Assembly (NCBI GenBank): GCA_964472035.1
Contig: CAYYIT010000001.1
Coordinates: forward strand, 62,001-126,000
Length of the DNA stretch: 64,000 bases
Direction: 5' to 3'
Source: UBA3855 sp964472035
GTDB taxonomy: Bacteria > Bacillota > Clostridia > Oscillospirales > Ruminococcaceae
Shown here: in pieces, positions 59,477 to 64,000 of the stretch
How positions within the stretch are numbered: position 1 is the first letter of the stretch
How the letters are laid out: each line of letters starts with the position of its first letter
The notes under the pieces: generated by a model
Seen by the model: only the letters and a program-made list of their open reading frames with translations
Told to the model about the DNA's origin: nothing
Database searches by the model: none
Program-made: the position numbers and the translations under genes

Positions 59477-61080
59477 CGATTCTTTCTCCTTACAAATACC
59501 ACAACGCCGATAGCAACTACCAGTGCGGGAATTGCGTATACCACATACTGCAGGATATTCAGCTGACCTGCGGTAATGGAAATGGACTTGCTTGCGAAAT
59601 TCTTCTGAGCAATGATCAGAGAACTGTTCTTGCCGGTCATGACATTCACGGCATTGACCATGAACTCTGCATTGTTGTAAGCGGTCTCCTGCATGATCGC
59701 ATAGTCCAGCAGACACATGCCGCCAAGCACCATGATATTGCTCTCACCGTCACCGGTTTCCAGGCGGCGGCTGGACATTGCCATTACGGTCTGTGCGCCG
59801 TCGGGATTGGTATCGGAGCCGCTGAAGTTTGCCGGATCCACCAGATAGCTGGTTGCCGATGTGTTCAGGAGGGTTGCGGTAATACCGCTGGTCTTGGATT
59901 CCCAGAGGACGTTCATGCTGCGGCAGTACGGTGCAGCGATCGGCAGGGAGGTGTTGCTCATGCCTGCGCTGAACTTCTCATCCACGATGCCTGCAACGGG
60001 GGCGGGCTCAGCCACTGCGCCGTTTCTTGCAGGGAGGTAGATGGCTACCTGCTGCTGCTTGCTCTCATCGCTCTCGAATACGATCTCCTTGTTCATCTGG
60101 ATGCCCCAGGTGGCGAGGAATTCGTCCAGATTCGGAGTGGAGGACTGGGTATAGTCCGCGATGTAGATCAGGTCGCGCTCATACTTTCCATCGTTGTAGA
60201 GGAAGGCAGAGAGCTTGTCGATCATATCGGAGGACAGATCATTGATCGGTGCCGGAAGCACGAGCATCTGATAAGCTTCGGGATCCATTGCATCCGCATA
60301 GAGATCCAGCTCCTTGACCTCGTAGCCGTTCTTGGTCAGGTTCTCGATCAGAGCGGAAACGGAGTCGAGGTGATAGTCCGCATTGAACAGCGGCACATTG
60401 TTTGCCTTGTCAGCATACACCAGCACGCCCACGGTAATGGGGTTGGCATCGGTGACATACATCAGCGCTGACGTCAGATCCTGCTCACCCTTGAAGCCGG
60501 TGATGCAGTCCGCATAGGAAACATAGCCGTAGTAGTAGTACTGCATCATTTCCTGATCGAGTGCGAACATATTATTGATGTTCACCACGCGCATCTTGGT
60601 CTCATCGGCCTTGTTGGTGATGACGATATCACCCTCTGTCAGGGTACCGCTGTAGTTCTCCTGATAGCGGTTCACAACGTCGGGGTTCTTGGTGGGGTCC
60701 ACATAGGACAGATGGATCTTGCCGGAATACTGGGTGTAACGCTCCAGGATCTCCTGCACCATCTGCATGTACACGCCGTTTGTCTGGAAGTTGGACTCAT
60801 CCATCAGCACGGTGAAGTTGACTTCCTGCTGGAGGTTCTCAACATAGTTGATGGTATCCTGGGAGATCTCATATTTGCCGTCGGGTGTCAGGTCGAGCTT
60901 GACGGGATACTTTTCCACGAGCATGGTGGTCAGGACATTGATGACCACAACGATCGCGATCACGACACAGGTGATCGCAGTAGCAATGGCGCCGTACTTG
61001 AACTTCTTGCGCTGTGCTGCGCTCATTTTACGGGACTTCTTCTGCTCGTCCTGCATTGTTTCTTTTTCTAATTCAGCCAT
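59473..61080 (-). CDS. GldG-like ABC transporter auxiliary protein
   Basis: The 535-residue protein has an N-terminal membrane segment (AIATAITCVVIAIVVVINVL, about 31-50), a large extracytoplasmic region and a C-terminal membrane segment (ILQYVVYAIPALVVAIGVVV). The outside part starts KYPVKLDLTPDGKYEISQDT and contains GEQDLTSALMYVTDANPITV, features of the GldG/ABC_transp_aux family with a DUF4350-like Rossmann fold. It is in the operon of an ATPase and a permease of the GldA/GldF kind, which would form a complex with it. The transported substrate is unknown. Confidence 0.9.
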   Translation of the reverse strand: MAELEKETMQDEQKKSRKMSAAQRKKFKYGAIATAITCVVIAIVVVINVLTTMLVEKYPVKLDLTPDGKYEISQDTINYVENLQQEVNFTVLMDESNFQTNGVYMQMVQEILERYTQYSGKIHLSYVDPTKNPDVVNRYQENYSGTLTEGDIVITNKADETKMRVVNINNMFALDQEMMQYYYYGYVSYADCITGFKGEQDLTSALMYVTDANPITVGVLVYADKANNVPLFNADYHLDSVSALIENLTKNGYEVKELDLYADAMDPEAYQMLVLPAPINDLSSDMIDKLSAFLYNDGKYERDLIYIADYTQSSTPNLDEFLATWGIQMNKEIVFESDESKQQQVAIYLPARNGAVAEPAPVAGIVDEKFSAGMSNTSLPIAAPYCRSMNVLWESKTSGITATLLNTSATSYLVDPANFSGSDTNPDGAQTVMAMSSRRLETGDGESNIMVLGGMCLLDYAIMQETAYNNAEFMVNAVNVMTGKNSSLIIAQKNFASKSISITAGQLNILQYVVYAIPALVVAIGVVVFVRRKNR

Positions 61081-61092
61081 TCTGCTACCTCC

Positions 61093-61797
61093 TTAGCTCC
61101 AGCGTCTCTTTTCAAATACTCTGACAGTGAAGAAGTTGAACAGCACCGCTGTACTGAGATAGAACAGCACACTGGAGAGATTGAAAATACCGCAGGTGAA
61201 TTCATAGTAACGCGTATAGAAGGACAGATTGTAGAGGATCTCCTGGATCCAGGTAACCTTCACGCTCTGGGCGATCACATCGATCATGTACAGCATCATC
61301 AGGCAGACAAAACCGCCGACAGCCGCAACTACCTGATTCTCCGTCAGGGAGGAAACGAACAGACCCACTGCACTGAATGCCGCACCCAGCAGCAGCAGTG
61401 CAAGGTAATTGGCAAGGAGCGTTGTCCACTCCACGGTGCCGAACATGCTCAGGATCAGCGCGTAAAGGAATACGATGCTGATGCCGATGGTGTACAGGGT
61501 CATTGCTGCGAAATACTTGCCCAGCACGATGGAGGGCAGGGATACAGGGGCTGTCAGAAGTCCCTGCTCGGTCTTCTGCTTCTTCTCCTCACTGAACAGC
61601 TTCATCGTGAGGATCGGGATCAGGAAGATGATAACGAGGAAGAGGTTGGAGAACACTCCGCCCATATCCGTGGTATTGGCAGCCAGCGTGCTGCCATAGA
61701 AAAAGTAGCCGGCAAATACATAGAATACTGCCAGAAATACATAGGCGATACTGGATGTAAAGAAGGCGCCTACTTCACGTCTGTAAATTGCTCCCAT
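61093..61797 (-). CDS. ABC-2 type permease (GldF-like)
   Basis: This 234-residue integral membrane protein has about six hydrophobic segments. It begins MGAIYRREVGAFFTSSIAYV and contains the FSEEKKQKTEQGLLTAPVSL coupling region. The ATG shares one base with the stop codon of the ATPase gene upstream (TGATG). It is the membrane part of the Gld-type ABC system encoded here. Confidence 0.93.
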   Translation of the reverse strand: MGAIYRREVGAFFTSSIAYVFLAVFYVFAGYFFYGSTLAANTTDMGGVFSNLFLVIIFLIPILTMKLFSEEKKQKTEQGLLTAPVSLPSIVLGKYFAAMTLYTIGISIVFLYALILSMFGTVEWTTLLANYLALLLLGAAFSAVGLFVSSLTENQVVAAVGGFVCLMMLYMIDVIAQSVKVTWIQEILYNLSFYTRYYEFTCGIFNLSSVLFYLSTAVLFNFFTVRVFEKRRWS

Positions 61798-62813
61798 CAG
61801 TCATTGCCTCCTTCTTCAGTGTTGGGTTCTTCGGCTTCCTTTGCAGGAGTCTCGGACTTTTTCTGGTCAACCAGGCTGACGTTCTCGCCCATGGTGATCT
61901 TCAGGAAGATATCCTCGAGTGTCATTTCCATGGTACGCAGGTTCAGGATATTCCAGCTGTTCTCACGCATGATGCGGTTGATCTCCGGACGGATATCCAG
62001 ACCCGGCTCAGCCTCCAGCTCGTACTCAAATACGCCCGGCTCACGTTCCATATCGGCGCGGACATACTTCAGACCCTTGAGCGCGCGCACTGCCTGCAGC
62101 ACCTCTGCCTTGGGGCCGTCGGTACGGAATACGATGCGGTGGTCGGTGCTGACCTTATTGGAAAGGTTCGCAGCGGTATCATCGGCTGCCACAACACCCT
62201 TGTTGATGATGATCACGCGGTCGCATACCGCCTGGATCTCGGACAGGATGTGGGAGGACAGGATCACGGTGTGATTCTTGCCGAGACGCTTGATCAGGTT
62301 ACGGATATCAATGATCTGCTTCGGGTCAAGACCAACGGTCGGCTCGTCGAGGATCAGTACCGGCGGATTGCCGATCAGTGCCTGCGCCAGACCCACACGC
62401 TGCTTATAACCCTTGGACAGATTCTTGATGATACGATTCTCCACGTCCTTGATCTTGCAGAGCGTGCAGACATCCTTCAGATGGCTGCGTCTGGGCAGCT
62501 TGCACTTCTTCAGGTCAAAGACAAAGTTCAGATATGCCTTGACCGTCATGTCCAGATACAGGGGCGGGATCTCCGGCAGATAGCCGATGTAGGATTTTGC
62601 CTTGATGGGATCCTCCAGAATATCCACGCCGTTGATCAGCGCCTGTCCGGATGTGGAGGAAATATATCCCGTCAGCATGTTCATGGTAGTGGATTTTCCG
62701 GCGCCGTTCGGGCCGAGGAAACCCAGGATTTCTCCGTCTTCCACTGTGAAGCTGATGCCGTTGACTGCTTTTTTGTCACCGTAATGCTTCGTTAAGTTTC
62801 TGACTTCAATCAT
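61797..62813 (-). CDS. ABC transporter ATP-binding protein (GldA-like)
   Basis: The 338-residue protein has an ATPase domain with Walker A LGPNGAGKSTTMN, the signature LSKGYKQRVGLAQ, Walker B LILDEPTVGLDP and the H-loop VILSSHIL. A C-terminal extension of about 120 residues includes an acidic tail (KSETPAKEAEEPNTEEGGND). The ATG at 62813 is preceded by AAAAAGGAGG. An upstream extension of the frame to 62864 lacks a ribosome binding site. It is the first gene of the five-gene operon. Confidence 0.94.
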   Translation of the reverse strand: MIEVRNLTKHYGDKKAVNGISFTVEDGEILGFLGPNGAGKSTTMNMLTGYISSTSGQALINGVDILEDPIKAKSYIGYLPEIPPLYLDMTVKAYLNFVFDLKKCKLPRRSHLKDVCTLCKIKDVENRIIKNLSKGYKQRVGLAQALIGNPPVLILDEPTVGLDPKQIIDIRNLIKRLGKNHTVILSSHILSEIQAVCDRVIIINKGVVAADDTAANLSNKVSTDHRIVFRTDGPKAEVLQAVRALKGLKYVRADMEREPGVFEYELEAEPGLDIRPEINRIMRENSWNILNLRTMEMTLEDIFLKITMGENVSLVDQKKSETPAKEAEEPNTEEGGND

Positions 62814-62978
62814 GCAGTAAACCTCCTTTTTCTGAAGAACGCAGAACGCGCTCTCCGAAAACAATATGATTTCAAGGGAAGTCCCGGCACCGCCCAGGCA
62901 GCACCGGGGAAATCGCGCTATTGTACAGTATAGCAGTGCTATGTGTCGGTTTCGTGAAAGCTGTACGAAAACTCACTT

Positions 62979-64000
62979 TCAGGACAGCTTCTCGATGCCC
63001 TTGCGGATTCGTGCGAGGGTATCTTCCTTGCCGAGGATCGCGCAAAGCTCCACGCCGCCGCCGGGAGTGACCGGCTTGCCTGCTGCTGCGGTACGGATCG
63101 GCCAGAGCATCCAGCCGTTCTTGACTTCCTTCTCTGCGATGAGATCGAAGATCGCCTTGTGGATCGTCTCCACATTCCATTCCTCCAGTGCCTCCAGCAC
63201 GGGCAGCACCATGTTCAGTGCCTCGAGTGCGGTCTCGGGGGTGGTCTTCATCTTCTTGTGACGATACATCTCGATGTCATAATCCGGCAGTGCATCGATG
63301 AAATCCACCTGCTCTGCAACATCCGTGAACAGCTCAGTTCTGTTCTGCAGCACCTGTGCGAGAACAGTGAAATCAATATCGCGGCGTGTGATCGCCTCTT
63401 CGATGTAGGGGCGCACTGCCTGCTCGAATTCCTCCGGTGTCATTCTGCGGACATATTCCGCATTGATGGCACGCAGCTTCATGGGATCGAAGATCGCCGG
63501 GGACTTGCTGATACCGTGGATGTCGAATTCCTGCACCAGCTCCTCGAGGGAGTAGATCTCCTGTTCGCCCTTGGGCGCCCAGCCGAGCAGTGCAATGAAG
63601 TTTACCACAGCCTCTGCCACGCAGCCCTTTGCCATCAGATCCTCAAAGGAGGCATCGCCGTCGCGCTTGGAGAGCTTGTGCTGCTTGTCGCGCATTACGG
63701 GGCTGCAGTGGATATAGGTCGGTACGTCCCAGCCGAATGCCTCGTACAGGAGATTGTACTTCGGCGCGGAGGAGAGGTACTCATTGCCTCTTACTACATG
63801 GGTGATGCCCATGGTATGGTCATCGACAACGTTTGCGAAATTATAGGTGGGCATACCGTCGGTCTTGATCAGGATCTGGTCATCCAGCTCGGCATTGTCC
63901 ACAGTAATATCACCGTACACCTCATCGTGAAAGGTCGTTGTGCCTTCGGTCGGCATCTTCTGGCGGATGACGTAGGGAATGCCGGCAGCCAGCTTTTCTG
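62979..64000 (-). CDS. gltX: glutamyl-tRNA synthetase, C-terminal part, cut by the window edge
   Basis: About 340 residues are visible, and the N-terminal part including HIGH lies beyond the window. The catalytic domain end has DGMPTYNFANVVDDHTMGIT and VRGNEYLSSAPKYNLLYEAF, and the KMSKS-type loop reads HKLSKRDGD. The anticodon-binding domain follows (LIAEKEVKNGWMLWPIRTAA, KPVTPGGGVELCAILGKEDT). The frame continues upstream of the first visible ATG (EKLAAGIPYVIRQK), confirming that the gene is incomplete here. It is a core translation gene charging tRNA-Glu, and probably tRNA-Gln in organisms that use the indirect route. Confidence 0.97.
   Translation of the reverse strand, partial: EKLAAGIPYVIRQKMPTEGTTTFHDEVYGDITVDNAELDDQILIKTDGMPTYNFANVVDDHTMGITHVVRGNEYLSSAPKYNLLYEAFGWDVPTYIHCSPVMRDKQHKLSKRDGDASFEDLMAKGCVAEAVVNFIALLGWAPKGEQEIYSLEELVQEFDIHGISKSPAIFDPMKLRAINAEYVRRMTPEEFEQAVRPYIEEAITRRDIDFTVLAQVLQNRTELFTDVAEQVDFIDALPDYDIEMYRHKKMKTTPETALEALNMVLPVLEALEEWNVETIHKAIFDLIAEKEVKNGWMLWPIRTAAAGKPVTPGGGVELCAILGKEDTLARIRKGIEKLS

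Noticed and set aside
62877..62915. A GC-rich inverted repeat after gltX as a terminator
   Set aside because: The stem needs two G-U pairs and the following sequence has no proper T-run, so it was not listed as a terminator.

Overview
The window looks like a chromosomal segment of a Gram-positive member of the Clostridia, most likely a Ruminococcus-type Oscillospiraceae. The support is AGGAGG-type ribosome binding sites, TTGACA/TATAAT promoters with 17-18 bp spacing, Rex, an SpoVAC-like protein, a ribitol-phosphate (Tar) wall polymer cluster with a TagGH exporter, and a Gld-type ABC system. The genus is inferred from gene style, not proven. One 100-N scaffold gap lies at 49219-49318.

Base composition and gene content split the window at an initiator tRNA-fMet (30071-30147, minus). 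The left side is mostly AT-rich and accessory. Positions 1-8336 are one minus-strand operon encoding a class 2 DISARM anti-phage system: a DNA cytosine methyltransferase with an N-terminal Vsr-like domain (drmMII), drmE, drmA and the start of drmB, all read from a consensus promoter. Positions 8893-18102 carry small accessory genes: zinc-ribbon proteins, an XRE regulator, a nitroreductase, a YunG-GNAT fusion, an R2K-type ATP-grasp protein, a MazG-like pyrophosphohydrolase, a twice-frameshifted pseudogene and a tandem paralogous pair. Positions 18326-23983 form a compact integrative mobilizable element: excisionase-like proteins, a minimal relaxase, a MobC-like protein, an oriT candidate, a DUF960 protein, a zinc-finger amidoligase paired with a class II glutamine amidotransferase, and a tyrosine integrase. 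Positions 24148-28487 hold a divergent pair of unknown role, a 375-residue protein and a 1013-residue HerA/VirB4-like ATPase. This pair is the best candidate for an undescribed system.

The right side is GC-rich and looks like core genome. Positions 30303-47044 encode a cell-surface ribitol-phosphate polymer. TarI and TarJ make CDP-ribitol, two GT2-polymerase fusions and another glycosyltransferase build chains, Glf supplies UDP-galactofuranose, and a ferredoxin/FrhB-pyruvyltransferase fusion probably decorates the polymer. A HAD-type protein of the COG5610 kind and the TagG/TagH exporter sit upstream, and a thymidylate kinase gene closes the cluster.

Positions 47355-54048 hold a nitroreductase, a histidine kinase/response regulator pair (the kinase is split by the N gap, which an exact 55-bp overlap resolves), spoVAC, a histidine phosphatase, rex and a sialate O-acetylesterase-like enzyme. 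Positions 54091-57212 hold an Sfp-type phosphopantetheinyl transferase with a DtxR-type regulator, and a divergent NatAB-like ABC exporter. A hairpin-rich non-coding stretch follows (57213-57577). Next comes a minus-strand ABC operon (ATPase, permease, GldG-like, DUF4340-like, small protein), and the window ends inside gltX.
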